Notes: generated from the letters alone by a model not told the origin. Shown: positions 1 to 8,870, counted from the first letter of the stretch. The stretch: DNA of 64,000 nt from VXNE01 sp965116625 (GCA_965116625.1 OZ220717.1:4092001-4156000), one strand, 5' to 3'. Translations and numbers: made by a program.

Positions 1-115
1 CGTGTGTCCCGGGCCCTCATCCCGGGCCCTCGCGGGCCGTGCGTCGAGAGGAATGCCATGTGTCCCAGCTCACATAAGTGGTAGAGTGCGCGCGCCATAG
101 TTCGCACGGTATCCA

Positions 116-1417
116 ATGCAGAATCCCGACCAGAAACCCTTGCGTTCATTCGGGTTTCATACCCGTAGCGTGCACGCGGGGGCACGGCCGGAACCCAATA
201 CGGGCGCCCGCGCGGTACCGATCTTCCAGACGAGTAGCTACGTGTTCGAGGATCCAGCGTCCGCGGCCGCGTACTTCAATCTGCAGGAATACGGGAATAC
301 CTATTCGCGCATCATGAATCCCACCGTCGCGGCGTTCGAAGAGCGCGTCGGGAACCTAGAAGGCGGGATCGGTGCGGTCGCCTTCGCCAGCGGACTGGCG
401 GCGCAGTCGGCGGCGTTCTTCACCCTGCTCAATCCGGGCGACCACGTGGTCGCGTCAGCTGCGCTTTACGGCGGTACTGTGACGCAACTCAAGCACCTGT
501 TTCGCAAGATGTCAGTCGGGCTCACATTCGTCGATCCGGACCTACCGGAGAACTGGAAGGCGGCACTCACCAAGGAGACAAAACTCCTGTTTGCCGAGAC
601 CATCGGCAATCCCGGCGGCAACGTCCTCGACATCGAACTGGTGGCCGCTATCGCGCATGGCCACGACATTCCCCTAGTGGTGGACAACACCTTCGCCACC
701 CCCTACCTCTGCCGGCCCATCGACTGGGGCGCCGACATCGTCGTGCACTCCGCGACAAAATTCCTCGGCGGCCACGGCACCAGCATCGGCGGCGTGGTAG
801 TGGACTCGGGCGAGTTCGACTGGTCCAACGGAAAGTTCCCAGTCATCGCGGATCCCTCTCCCGCCTATCACGGACTCGCGTTCCACGAGACTTTCGGCGG
901 TTACGGCTACCTGATGAAACTGCGCGCAGAGACCCTGAGGGATCTTGGCAGTGCCATGAGTCCGTTCAACGCGTTCCTATTCATGCAGGGGATCGAAACG
1001 CTGCCATTGAGGATGGAGCGCCATGTCGCCAACGCTGTCACCCTGGCCGAGTGGCTGCGGGGACGCAACGAAGTGACCGCCGTACGGTATGCAGGCCTCG
1101 GCGACAGTCCCTACAGCACCTTGAGAGCCAAATACCTGCCGAAGGGCGCCAGCGCGGTATTCTGCTTCGATCTCGCCGCCGGGCGGGAAGCCGGACAGGA
1201 GTTCATCCGCGGGGTGGAACTCTTCTCGCATCTTGCCAACGTCGGCGATGCGAAGAGCCTCATCATCCACCCGGCCAGCACGACACACCGGCAGTTGAAC
1301 GAGGAGGAGCTGGCAGCAGCGGGAATCGGTCCAGGGACGATCCGGCTCTCGGTCGGCATCGAGGACATAGACGATCTCATCTGGGACCTGGAGGCCGCAT
1401 TTGCCCGTATCGCCTGA
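116..1417 (+). CDS. metY: O-acetylhomoserine sulfhydrylase (MetY type)
   Basis: Cytosolic PLP enzyme that makes homocysteine from O-acetylhomoserine and sulfide (methionine pathway, direct sulfhydrylation). The 433 residues match the usual family length. The N-terminus FHTRSVHAGARPEPNTGAR is the typical MetY opening and the PLP lysine is K215 in HSATKFLGGHGTSIGG. A substrate-loop segment (YHGLAFHETFGGYGY) and the C-terminal SLIIHPASTTH motif, both typical of Cys/Met-metabolism PLP enzymes, are present. The ATG at 116 fits the conserved start; upstream only a weak ribosome site is visible and I see no SAM-type riboswitch in the 115 bases available. The next gene overlaps its 3' end by 17 bases, so the two are probably co-transcribed. 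Confidence 0.95.
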   Translation: MQNPDQKPLRSFGFHTRSVHAGARPEPNTGARAVPIFQTSSYVFEDPASAAAYFNLQEYGNTYSRIMNPTVAAFEERVGNLEGGIGAVAFASGLAAQSAAFFTLLNPGDHVVASAALYGGTVTQLKHLFRKMSVGLTFVDPDLPENWKAALTKETKLLFAETIGNPGGNVLDIELVAAIAHGHDIPLVVDNTFATPYLCRPIDWGADIVVHSATKFLGGHGTSIGGVVVDSGEFDWSNGKFPVIADPSPAYHGLAFHETFGGYGYLMKLRAETLRDLGSAMSPFNAFLFMQGIETLPLRMERHVANAVTLAEWLRGRNEVTAVRYAGLGDSPYSTLRAKYLPKGASAVFCFDLAAGREAGQEFIRGVELFSHLANVGDAKSLIIHPASTTHRQLNEEELAAAGIGPGTIRLSVGIEDIDDLIWDLEAAFARIA

Positions 1418-1886
1418 ATACCAAGACCCGGAGACGATCCAGCGGATTCTTCACCAGGCTCGAACAGTCGCCATCGTCGGCCTGTCACCAAACGAACTGC
1501 GGGCAAGTAATTTCGTCGGCTTCTATGCCGACCGGCACGGCTACGAAGTGATCCCCGTCAACCCCAGGGAAGACGAGATCATGGGCTTTCGGTCCTACCC
1601 ATCCCTTGAGGACATTCCGAAGACGGTGGACGTCGTTGACGTGTTCCGCGATCCCTCCGCAGCGGTCGATATCGCTCGCCAAGCAATAGTCGTCGGTGCC
1701 GGGGCGCTATGGCTCCAGTTCGGCGTGATCAGCGACCAGGCCGCGGAAGTCGCCCGGGCCGGCGGCCTCGATGTCGTGATGGACCGATGTTTCAAGATCG
1801 AGCACGCCCGCTACATCGGCCGCATGCACTGGCTCGGTTTCAACACACGGGTCATCACGGGACGCCGGCCGGGTCATCTGCTGTAG
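1401..1886 (+). CDS. CoA-binding domain protein (YccU type)
   Basis: A single Rossmann-like CoA_binding domain fills the 161 residues, the normal size of this stand-alone family. The nucleotide-binding strand and loop are TVAIVGLSPNELRASN near residue 20, followed by the conserved VIPVNPRE strand. The MDRCFKIEH motif near the C-terminus carries the family's conserved cysteine and histidine. The start is TTG at 1401, inside the end of metY, which suggests translational coupling. The family binds CoA or acyl-CoA in related proteins; the physiological role is not settled and I do not infer one beyond the link to metY. Confidence 0.85.
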   Translation: MPVSPEYQDPETIQRILHQARTVAIVGLSPNELRASNFVGFYADRHGYEVIPVNPREDEIMGFRSYPSLEDIPKTVDVVDVFRDPSAAVDIARQAIVVGAGALWLQFGVISDQAAEVARAGGLDVVMDRCFKIEHARYIGRMHWLGFNTRVITGRRPGHLL

Positions 1887-1935
1887 GGAAACCACCGAGA
1901 AACACCCGCTTCCTGGACTGGCGTGTGCGGCCGCA

Positions 1936-2246
1936 ATCGGGCCACCTGCGCGAGGTTGTCGCCTCGCGTGTCAGCCAAAGCCCAGTCGCCTCGTGAGAAC
2001 CAAAATGTGTGTGTCCCCGATTCAGACGTGTATCGGGCCACCTGCGCGAGGTTGTCGCCTCGCGTGTCAGCCTAAGCCCAGCCGTTTCGTGAGAACCAAA
2101 GTGTGTGTGTCCCCGATTCACCCTTGTCACGTGAGAACCAAAATGTGTGTGTCCCCGATTCACTGTGTGTGTCCCCGATTCACCCCTGTCCCCGATTCAC
2201 CCTCCCCGATTCACCCCGATTCAAGTCTCCGATTCACTGGGGGCGG
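1936..2246. repeat. Decaying tandem repeat array (89-bp unit, then shrinking partial copies)
   Basis: This fills the gene-free stretch 1887-2246. Two 89-base copies lie at 1936-2024 and 2032-2120 and differ at only a few positions; each starts ATCGGGCCACCTGCGCGAGG and ends GTGTCCCCGATTCA. A 33-base partial copy follows at 2130-2162, then the last 20 bases at 2163-2182, then progressively shorter pieces (CTGTCCCCGATTCACC, CTCCCCGATTCACC, CTCCGATTCACTGG) up to the stop codon of the minus-strand hydrolase gene at 2247. No credible gene is present; the short ORFs here only translate the repeat (VCVSPIH peptides). The unit resembles the transposon-associated or REP-like sequences scattered in many proteobacterial genomes, but no transposase is nearby. 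Confidence 0.85.
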
Positions 2247-3026
2247 TTAGCGGAGAGTGCGCTCCAGGTAGGCCTTGAGACGCTGCCAGGCGTCCGCCGC
2301 CGGCTCGAGGTTGACTTCCGGGTCGCGGTCCACGTAGAGCCAGAAGCCGTGGCTGACCGGATCGTAGATGTGCACGTCGTTCGGGACGCCGGCCGCGCGG
2401 AGCGCCTCGACGAACCTGTCCACCGCTTCGGGCGGGATTCCGCGATCCTGACCGGCGAACGTGCCGTATACCTCGTGGCGAATCTTCGCGAGTTGCTCGG
2501 GATCGTCGAGCAGGCGGCCATAGAAGATCGCCGTCGCGTCATGGTGCTCGCTGCCGAGGGCGTAGCTCAGGGCGACGCCGCCGCCGTAACACCAGCCGAT
2601 GGCGGCGACCTTGCCCGTCGTGTCCGGCCGCTGGTCAAGGTATGCGGCGGCGGCATCGAGGTTCGCGATGATGGCATCGGGCTCCGCCAGCGTCTCGCGG
2701 ACCAGCGCCATGTTCTCCCGGGGATTGGCGCCCGTGCGACCGCTGTAGAGGTCCGCCGCGAGCGCGACATAGCCCTCCGCTGCGAACGCATCGGCTACCT
2801 GTCGGACCCGGTCCACCAGTCCGTTCCACTCGTGGATCAGGATCACGCTGGGGTGCGGGCCCGCGCTTTCCGGCAACGCCAGGTAACCTCTCGCCTCCCC
2901 GTGGTAGTTGAGCGTCTCGCCACCCGGTGCTCCGCCTTCGCCGAGCAGGGCCGGCGGGATGTCGCCGTCCGCGCCATGGCTCGAGGCCGCGGCGAGCAGG
3001 AAAAGGAATGCAAGGCAGGTCTTCAT
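2247..3026 (-). CDS. Dienelactone hydrolase family protein, exported
   Basis: Alpha/beta hydrolase of the dienelactone hydrolase family, 259 residues. Residues 1-19 (MKTCLAFLFLLAAASSHGA) form a clear signal peptide, so the enzyme is probably periplasmic, unlike classical cytosolic ClcD. The nucleophile is the family's cysteine, C146 in AAIGWCYGGG; the acid is in FAGQDRGIP and the histidine in DPVSHGFWLY. The start at 3026 was chosen because the signal peptide begins there and its ATG overlaps the TGA of the upstream transporter by four bases (ATGA); a longer reading back to 3317 only shadows that transporter. The substrate is unknown; the coupled symporter suggests import and hydrolysis of an ester or lactone. 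Confidence 0.9.
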   Translation of the reverse strand: MKTCLAFLFLLAAASSHGADGDIPPALLGEGGAPGGETLNYHGEARGYLALPESAGPHPSVILIHEWNGLVDRVRQVADAFAAEGYVALAADLYSGRTGANPRENMALVRETLAEPDAIIANLDAAAAYLDQRPDTTGKVAAIGWCYGGGVALSYALGSEHHDATAIFYGRLLDDPEQLAKIRHEVYGTFAGQDRGIPPEAVDRFVEALRAAGVPNDVHIYDPVSHGFWLYVDRDPEVNLEPAADAWQRLKAYLERTLR

Positions 3027-4354
3027 GCGGCTGGGTCCCGTCTTCCCTTGAGTGTCTCCACGATACGCCCATGCGCATGCTCGTCCAAGCGATAGGCGAA
3101 CGACGCGCCGATCAGCAGGACCTGGATGACGAACGGCGCCACGGACATCGACCACAGGATCGCCTCGAGGGTCTCCTCCGACTGCTCCGCGTGGGCGACG
3201 TAGCCGAAGAACGCCAGCGCGCCGGCGACACCGGCACCTCCAACGGCCTTGGCAATCTTCTGGAAGAAGCTGGCCGTGGCGAGGATCAGACCATCGGCCC
3301 GCACCCCGGTGCGCCACTCCGCGTACTCCACCGTGTCAGGGATCATCGCCCATCCGAGCACGGCGATCGGGGCGCCGCCGATGGCGAGCACCGACCCCCA
3401 GACGAACACCATCACGACGTTGTCCGGGGGCGTGAAGTAAAACCCGCTGGCGCCAATCATCGCGACCACCGCACCGACGCGGATTCCGCCCGCCTTGCCG
3501 AAACGCCGGGACAGCCACGGCACCGCGACCAGGCCCAGGTACATGGCCGGCAGGGTTACGCCCAGGTACAGCGACAACAGGTCCTCGCGCCCCATGTTGT
3601 ACTTGAAGTAATACGGGGCAGCGGTCTGGCGAAGCGTAAACGCGAGCATGCCCAGCGTGAAAAGCAGCACGATGACGATCAGGGGCCAGTTTGTCGCCAA
3701 CGCCCGTGTGCCGTCGGCCAGTGAGAGCCGCTGCGACGGACGGACGGGCGCGATGCGCTCTTCGGTGCCCGCGAACGTCACCCACAACAGGGCCGTCGCA
3801 ACGATGGCGAACAGGACCATCGCGGCCTGGAATCCGCCCGCTCCACCGCCGAAGCCGCCCACCATCGGCATCAGGGCCACCGACACAACCCACGCTCCCG
3901 CGAACGCGCAGCCAATACGGAACGTCGTGAGGACCGTCCGTTCCTGGTAGTCGTTCGTCAGTACCGCCGTCATGGCCGCATACGGAATCGTCACGGCGGT
4001 ATAGACGATGCCGAACAGCACATAGGTCACATACGCCCAGACGGCCTTGCCGAAGTCACCAAAACCGGGGACGGTAAACGTCGCGACGGTGATCAGCCCG
4101 AGGGGAAGCGGCCCGAAGAGCAGGTAGGGGCGCAGCTTTCCCCAACGGCTGCGCGTGCGGTCCGCGATGAATCCCATCACGGGGTCGGTCACCGCATCGA
4201 CGACCCTGGCTACCAGGAATACCCCGGCCGCGACGGCGGCCGACAGTCCATACACCTCCGTGTAGAAGAACAGCAGGAAGGTCATCGCCGACATGAAGTA
4301 CAGGTTGATGGCGAAGTCGCCTACCGCGTAGCTCCATCGTCGGGCGTTGTTCAT
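3023..4354 (-). CDS. MFS transporter, glycoside-pentoside-hexuronide:cation symporter family
   Basis: 443-residue inner-membrane protein with about 12 hydrophobic segments. The N-terminus WSYAVGDFAINLYFMSAMTF and the loop DPVMGFIADRTRSRWGKLRP are typical of GPH/melibiose-type sodium- or proton-coupled symporters, which have the conserved D-P-x-x-G and R-x-R-W-G-x-x-R-P pattern between TM2 and TM3. The gene overlaps the exported dienelactone hydrolase gene by four bases downstream. The substrate cannot be read from sequence; a sugar, uronide or related carboxylate is likely from the family. Confidence 0.9.
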   Translation of the reverse strand: MNNARRWSYAVGDFAINLYFMSAMTFLLFFYTEVYGLSAAVAAGVFLVARVVDAVTDPVMGFIADRTRSRWGKLRPYLLFGPLPLGLITVATFTVPGFGDFGKAVWAYVTYVLFGIVYTAVTIPYAAMTAVLTNDYQERTVLTTFRIGCAFAGAWVVSVALMPMVGGFGGGAGGFQAAMVLFAIVATALLWVTFAGTEERIAPVRPSQRLSLADGTRALATNWPLIVIVLLFTLGMLAFTLRQTAAPYYFKYNMGREDLLSLYLGVTLPAMYLGLVAVPWLSRRFGKAGGIRVGAVVAMIGASGFYFTPPDNVVMVFVWGSVLAIGGAPIAVLGWAMIPDTVEYAEWRTGVRADGLILATASFFQKIAKAVGGAGVAGALAFFGYVAHAEQSEETLEAILWSMSVAPFVIQVLLIGASFAYRLDEHAHGRIVETLKGRRDPAA

Positions 4355-4403
4355 GGAGATGCCCCTTGCGGAAAGATCATCCGCGCTGAGCGCGCGCGAA
4401 TCG

Positions 4404-4423
4404 GGCGAGCCTGGCGGCTCGCC
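4404..4423. terminator. Perfect hairpin in the gap between symporter and molybdenum hydroxylase genes
   Basis: GGCGAGCC-TGGC-GGCTCGCC is a perfect 8-bp stem with a 4-base loop in the 170-base gap 4355-4524. It lies about 100 bases beyond the stop codon of the hydroxylase gene and upstream of the symporter start. There is no T-run, so it would be an atypical terminator or a regulatory structure. Confidence 0.4.
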
Positions 4424-4524
4424 AGTGGTAAAAGTCGGGTCACGGCATCAACGGCAGGGCCGGACGGCCTGCGTGGGCTGCCGGAGCGGACCCGCCCGTG
4501 CGCGGAGCGGCCGGCTGGCCCAGG

Positions 4525-6792
4525 TCAATCCCCTCCGTTCTCCGAAATCGCCTCCAGCACTTTCGGCGGCGACATGGGCAGTTCCGTCATGCGGATGCCG
4601 AGGGCGCGGCTGACCGCGTTTCCGACCGCGGCGAGCGGCGCGACAATGGGCGTTTCTCCGCAGCCTCGCACGCCGTACGGGTGGTTCGGGTTGGGCACTT
4701 CGACGATCTCGGTGTCGATCATGGGCAGATCCGAAGCGACCGGGACGCGGTAGTCCAGGAAGCCCGCGTTGTCCATCACGCCGTTGTCGTCGTAGAGGTA
4801 CTCCTCGTTGAGTGCCCAGCCGATGCCCTGGACCGCCCCGCCCTGCATCTGGCCTTCCACGTAGTCGGGATGAATCGCCTTGCCGGCGTCCTGCACGGCG
4901 GTGAAACTCGTGACCGTCGCCCTCCCGGTCTCGCGGTCCACCTCGACATCGGCCAGGTTCACCGAGAACGCCGGGCCCGGTCCCTGCGCATTGAGCGACG
5001 CGCGGCCGGAAATCGGGCCCCCTGTACGGGGCGCCCCGGCCGCAAGTTCGTGGATCGACAGCGGCTCCGCCTCGATGTTGACGCCCTCGACCGGCCGCGC
5101 CGCGCCGTCCTTCCACTCCACCTGGTCGATGTCGATATCCCAGGTCGCAGCGGCACGGGCACGGAGCTGGGCGATCACGTCCTCGCAGGCGTGCACCACC
5201 GCCAGTCCCGTCGCGAAAGTGACCCGGCTACCGCCGGTCGTCGCGCAATACCCGGTACTGTCAGTGTCGGCGACCTGCACGCGCACCTGCTCGTAGGGCA
5301 CACCCAGGGTCTCCGCCGCCATCAACGCCATGGACGCGCGGCTGCCGCCGATGTCGGGGCTGCCTTCCACGATCTTGACGATGCCCGATTCGGTCAGGTG
5401 CACCTCGGCGCTCGAGGTGTTGCCGCCGTTGAACCAGAAGCCCACCGCGACGCCGCGGCCGTGACCTTCGGGCAATGCGGCGTTGTAGTTCGGGTGGTTC
5501 TTCGCGGCGAGCAGGCAGGCCTTGAGGCCGATGGCCCCGAAGGTCGGGCCGTAGGCCGCGCGGGTACCGGCGACCGCTGCGTTCTTCAGCCGGAAGTCGA
5601 TCGGGTCCATGCCGATCCGCTGTGCCAGTTCGTCCATGACGGACTCGCCGGCGTACATCGCCTGCGGCGCGCCGGGCGCCCGGTAGGCGGCGACCCGCGG
5701 GCGGTTCGTGACCGCCTCGCGGGACTCGATCCGCACGTGGTCCACGTCGTAGGGCGCGAATATGCACATCGCGCCAGCGCCCATCGCACTGCCCGCGAAG
5801 GCGCCCGCGTCGAATACCAGGTTGGCGGACATGGCCGTGACAGTGCCGTCCCGCTTGCAGCCGATCCTGATCGTGTTGACGGTGCCCGACGCCGGGCCGG
5901 TGGCGCGGAACACTTCCTCCCGGGACATGACCATCTTCACCGGCCGGCCGCTCTTCTGCGACAGCTTCAGCGCCAGCGGCTCCAGGTAGATCGTCGTCTT
6001 GCCGCCGAAGCCACCGCCGATCTCGCTCGCGATGACGCGGATGTCGCCCACGTCCACGCCCAGCACCATGGCGGTCTGGTCCCGCACGCCAAAATGCCCC
6101 TGGGTGCAGCACCACAACGTGGACTGCCCGTCTTCCTTGTAGCTGCCGACGCAGGCATGCGGTTCGATATAGCCCTGGTGCACCATCGGCGTGACGAACG
6201 TGCGCTCGACGATCTCGTCGGCCTCGGCGAAACCGACCTCCACGTCGCCCTTCGTGATGAGGCCGTACTTGGGAATGTTGGAGGGCTTCTTCGGGGTCTC
6301 CGGGAGGCCCTGGGTGATCATGTCCTCGTGCAGCAGCGGTGCATCCGGCGCCATCGCCTGAAGCGCGTCGGTAACGGACTCCAGCACGTCGTAGTCCACC
6401 TCGACGGCGGCCGCGGCGAGTTCCGCGACGCGGTTCGAGACCGCCGCAACGGCGGCGACCGCATGCCCGTGGTACAGCACCTTCCTGCTCGCCATGAGGT
6501 TCTCGTTGAACGCGCGCTGCCCGAACCCGAGTCTCGTGCGGTCCGGGAAGTCGGCTGCAGTGACGACGGCCATGACCCCCGGAATCGCTTCGGCGCGGGA
6601 TGTATCGATGGAGCGGATGCGCGCGTGCGCATGGGGGCTGCGCACCACCTTGCCGTGGATCATGCCGGGCAGCTTGAAGTCGGCTCCGAAATTCGCCCGT
6701 CCGGTCACCTTCTCGACCCCGTCCGGCCGCACCGGTCGCGTGCCTATGTATTTGAAATCAGTGGCTTGGTATGTTTCGAGCGCTTCGGCCAT
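4525..6792 (-). CDS. Xanthine dehydrogenase family protein, molybdopterin-binding (large) subunit
   Basis: 755-residue molybdenum-hydroxylase catalytic subunit of the CoxL/XdhB type. The N-terminal a/b hammerhead domain begins IGTRPVRPDGVEKVTGRA. The molybdenum-cofactor domain contains GGGFGGKT, AAYRAPGAPQAMYAGES and the active-site glutamate in GVRGCGETPIVAPLAAVG. The AYRAPG loop differs from form I CO dehydrogenase (AYxCSFR) and form II (AYRGAGR), so this is more likely a hydroxylase for an aromatic or N-heterocyclic substrate. The ATG at 6792 has a good ribosome site (GAGGAG) 5-6 bases upstream. FeS and FAD subunits, normally encoded beside it, are absent on both sides, so it is an orphan large subunit in this window. 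Confidence 0.9.
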   Translation of the reverse strand: MAEALETYQATDFKYIGTRPVRPDGVEKVTGRANFGADFKLPGMIHGKVVRSPHAHARIRSIDTSRAEAIPGVMAVVTAADFPDRTRLGFGQRAFNENLMASRKVLYHGHAVAAVAAVSNRVAELAAAAVEVDYDVLESVTDALQAMAPDAPLLHEDMITQGLPETPKKPSNIPKYGLITKGDVEVGFAEADEIVERTFVTPMVHQGYIEPHACVGSYKEDGQSTLWCCTQGHFGVRDQTAMVLGVDVGDIRVIASEIGGGFGGKTTIYLEPLALKLSQKSGRPVKMVMSREEVFRATGPASGTVNTIRIGCKRDGTVTAMSANLVFDAGAFAGSAMGAGAMCIFAPYDVDHVRIESREAVTNRPRVAAYRAPGAPQAMYAGESVMDELAQRIGMDPIDFRLKNAAVAGTRAAYGPTFGAIGLKACLLAAKNHPNYNAALPEGHGRGVAVGFWFNGGNTSSAEVHLTESGIVKIVEGSPDIGGSRASMALMAAETLGVPYEQVRVQVADTDSTGYCATTGGSRVTFATGLAVVHACEDVIAQLRARAAATWDIDIDQVEWKDGAARPVEGVNIEAEPLSIHELAAGAPRTGGPISGRASLNAQGPGPAFSVNLADVEVDRETGRATVTSFTAVQDAGKAIHPDYVEGQMQGGAVQGIGWALNEEYLYDDNGVMDNAGFLDYRVPVASDLPMIDTEIVEVPNPNHPYGVRGCGETPIVAPLAAVGNAVSRALGIRMTELPMSPPKVLEAISENGGD

Positions 6793-6901
6793 GGGATCTC
6801 CTCGATTGGCTGGGGCGCGGTTGGCATCAGCGCCGCCGGACCGCGCGCCACCAAATGGTACCCTACAAGACCCGGCAGCCGCCTTCGAGCAACCCGGTGC
6901 C

Positions 6902-7336
6902 GTGTCCAGCAAGCCAGATCGGCACACATTCCCAGCGGACGTCCTCGCGGGCGCGCGGGTCGCGCGTCTCGCCACCGCCGGCGCCGACGGGCCACACCTG
7001 GTTCCCGTCGTGTTCGCGCAGTCCGGCGGCGCGCTGTGGGTTCCGGTCGACGGCAAGCCCAAGCGGCACACCCGGCTGAAGCGGCTTGCAAACATTCGGG
7101 CGAACCCCCGAGTCAGCCTCCTGGTCGATCACTACGAAGAGGACTGGGGCGCGCTCTGGTGGGTGCGGGTGGACGGCCGCGCGGCGGTCGTCGAGCCGGA
7201 GGACGCCGGTTTCGACGAGGCGCTCGCGACGCTTCGCGGCAAGTACCGGCAATACGCCTTGGTGCCGGTCACCGGCGCGATCAGGATCGACATCGACCAT
7301 GTCTCGCACTGGCGCGCGGACGGGCCTGCGAGATAA
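6902..7336 (+). CDS. PPOX-class F420-dependent enzyme, Rv0121-like family
   Basis: Small split-barrel flavin/F420-binding protein, 144 residues from the GTG at 6902. The family signature is visible in ARVARLATAGADGPHLVPV, the DGKPKRHTRLKRLANI segment and SLLVDHYEEDWGALWWVRV. An upstream in-frame ATG at 6791 exists but would lie on the start codon of the divergent hydroxylase gene and add a non-conserved leader, so I prefer 6902. Members reduce or oxidise substrates with F420 or flavin; the substrate is unknown. A small amidase-like gene follows after 37 bases in the same direction. Confidence 0.8.
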   Translation: MSSKPDRHTFPADVLAGARVARLATAGADGPHLVPVVFAQSGGALWVPVDGKPKRHTRLKRLANIRANPRVSLLVDHYEEDWGALWWVRVDGRAAVVEPEDAGFDEALATLRGKYRQYALVPVTGAIRIDIDHVSHWRADGPAR

Positions 7337-7373
7337 TCCCCGCCGGGTTCACGGTTCCGTCCGAGGAGGCAGG

Positions 7374-7772
7374 TTGCAACGCGGTCCGGTCAAGTTCGTG
7401 CTGGTCCATCACGGGGCGTGCGATGCCCGGGTGCACTACCGCATATCCGCGTCCGGGGAGACCGTGGCCCTGCTGAACGAATCGGCGCGCGCCACGCACG
7501 CGAATTCCATCGAAATCACCCTTGACGGATCCTTCGCCGAAACACCACCGGACGACCGTCAGACCGATGCCCTGACAGACCTGCTCCTCGAGCTCAAGCA
7601 ACGCTATCCGGACGTGGTCGTCGGCGGACATCGCCAGGTGCGTGGCAGCCGCACCGATTGCCCCGGCCGCAGATTCCCGCTCAGGGCCCTGCTCGCCTGG
7701 TCCCGTTCCGGGCTCATCGCGGCCCGGGACGCGGCGCTGCAGGAAGAGGTCGACCGCCAGTACCGCCCGTAG
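7374..7772 (+). CDS. Compact N-acetylmuramoyl-L-alanine amidase-like protein (Amidase_2/PGRP fold)
   Basis: 132 residues from a TTG at 7374 that follows a strong ribosome site (GAGGAGGCAGG). The features of zinc amidases of the T7-lysozyme/AmpD type are visible: a histidine ligand in FVLVHHGA, the VHYRISASGETVALL strand pair, NSIEITLDGSF, a second ligand histidine in VVVGGHRQV, and a cysteine ligand in TDCPG. The segment that usually separates the first histidine from the HY motif is missing, making this clearly shorter than AmpD (about 185 residues). There is no signal peptide, so it would act in the cytosol on recycled muropeptides or be a degenerate relative. Confidence 0.7.
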   Translation: MQRGPVKFVLVHHGACDARVHYRISASGETVALLNESARATHANSIEITLDGSFAETPPDDRQTDALTDLLLELKQRYPDVVVGGHRQVRGSRTDCPGRRFPLRALLAWSRSGLIAARDAALQEEVDRQYRP

Positions 7773-7843
7773 AGTCGCGCCTTCCGGCGGTAGGTTCGGA
7801 GGCGAAACAGGGCGCGCCTTTGGCTCCGACCAGAATCAGTGGC

Positions 7844-8827
7844 TCAAGGCGCTGCCAGGTCCCGAGTGGCGATGCGCTGGCGGAGCAGGTCGTGAACGAG
7901 GTCGATGGTGGGTGTCGCGATGCCCGCCAGCGCGCCGAGTTCCTGCACGGCACCGACGATCGCCTCGTTTTCCAGCGGCCGACCGAGTTCCAGGTCCTGC
8001 AACATGGAAGTACGGTGGGCGCCGACTTCGGCGGCGCCGTCGATGCGGCGCTCGACATCGATGGCAAAGCGCGCGCCGAAGGCCTCACCGACGGCCTGTG
8101 TCTCTAGCATCATCGCGCGAGCCACGCGGCGCGTGCCGGGGTCCGTGGCCAGCACGTCGAGCATCGCGCCGGTGAGGGCGCTCAAGGGGTTGAAGGCGAC
8201 GTTGCCCCAGAGCTTGATCCAGATCTCGTCCCGCAGCCGCCGGCGCAGCGGCGCCCGCAAGCCCGCTTCCGAGAGCACCGACGCGAGTGTCCGCACGCGT
8301 TCGCTGCGCTCGCCCGACGGCTCACCCAGAACGAACCGGTCCCCGGAAAGGTGCCGCACCAGGCCGGGCTCGACCACCTCGCACGACGGATACACCACGC
8401 AGCCGACGGCGCGCTCCGGGCCGATCCGCTGCCAGACGGCACCGCCAGGGTCGACGCTTTCCACGTGGCGCTCGCCGAACGGCGAGTCCAGGCGGTGGAA
8501 GTACCACCACGGGATACCGTTGACGGCGCTGACCACCGTGGTGCCCGGGCCGAGGAGCGGCTGCATGGGATCGACGACGGCAGGAATCGAATGTCCCTTC
8601 AGGGTGACGATGACGAAGTCCTGGATCCCGAGCGTCGACGGGTCGTCGGTCGCGTCGACATCGACGGCAAGCCGCCCATCCGCCGTCTCGAGCCGCAGCC
8701 CATGCGCCGCCATGGCCGCGAGATGCGGACCGCGCGCGACCACCGACACGTCGCAGCCGGCCTGCGCCAGGCGGGCCGCGAGGTAGCCACCGATCGCGCC
8801 GGCGCCGTATACGCAGACCCTGGTCAT
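7844..8827 (-). CDS. Ketopantoate reductase family protein (PanE/ApbA)
   Basis: 327-residue NAD(P)-dependent 2-dehydropantoate 2-reductase-type enzyme. The N-terminal Rossmann fold starts CVYGAGAIGGYLAARLAQAG; the conserved lysine and asparagine are in TLKGHSIP and SAVNGIPWWYF; the C-terminal helical domain carries the catalytic lysine/asparagine pair in IWIKLWGNVAFNPLSALT. The WWYF/FHRLD segment is typical of the subfamily often found beside catabolic genes rather than true PanE, so pantothenate synthesis is not certain. It follows the acyl-CoA synthetase gene by 43 bases on the same strand. Confidence 0.85.
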   Translation of the reverse strand: MTRVCVYGAGAIGGYLAARLAQAGCDVSVVARGPHLAAMAAHGLRLETADGRLAVDVDATDDPSTLGIQDFVIVTLKGHSIPAVVDPMQPLLGPGTTVVSAVNGIPWWYFHRLDSPFGERHVESVDPGGAVWQRIGPERAVGCVVYPSCEVVEPGLVRHLSGDRFVLGEPSGERSERVRTLASVLSEAGLRAPLRRRLRDEIWIKLWGNVAFNPLSALTGAMLDVLATDPGTRRVARAMMLETQAVGEAFGARFAIDVERRIDGAAEVGAHRTSMLQDLELGRPLENEAIVGAVQELGALAGIATPTIDLVHDLLRQRIATRDLAAP

Positions 8828-8870
8828 CGTCGCGGCCCCGGCGGGACAGAGTAGCTGCCCGGACGGGCGT

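Noticed and set aside
1..115. SAM-type riboswitch upstream of metY
   Set aside because: No match to known SAM aptamer cores could be seen in the available 115 bases; only GC-rich CCCGGGCCCTC direct repeats.
1993..2250. Small plus- and minus-strand ORFs with repeated VCVSPIH / NRGHTHFGSH peptides
   Set aside because: They only translate the tandem DNA repeat; no ribosome site or domain.
4498..7476. 992-codon open frame opposite the molybdenum hydroxylase gene
   Set aside because: Arg/His/Gly-rich antisense frame, typical of GC-rich shadow ORFs; no domain.
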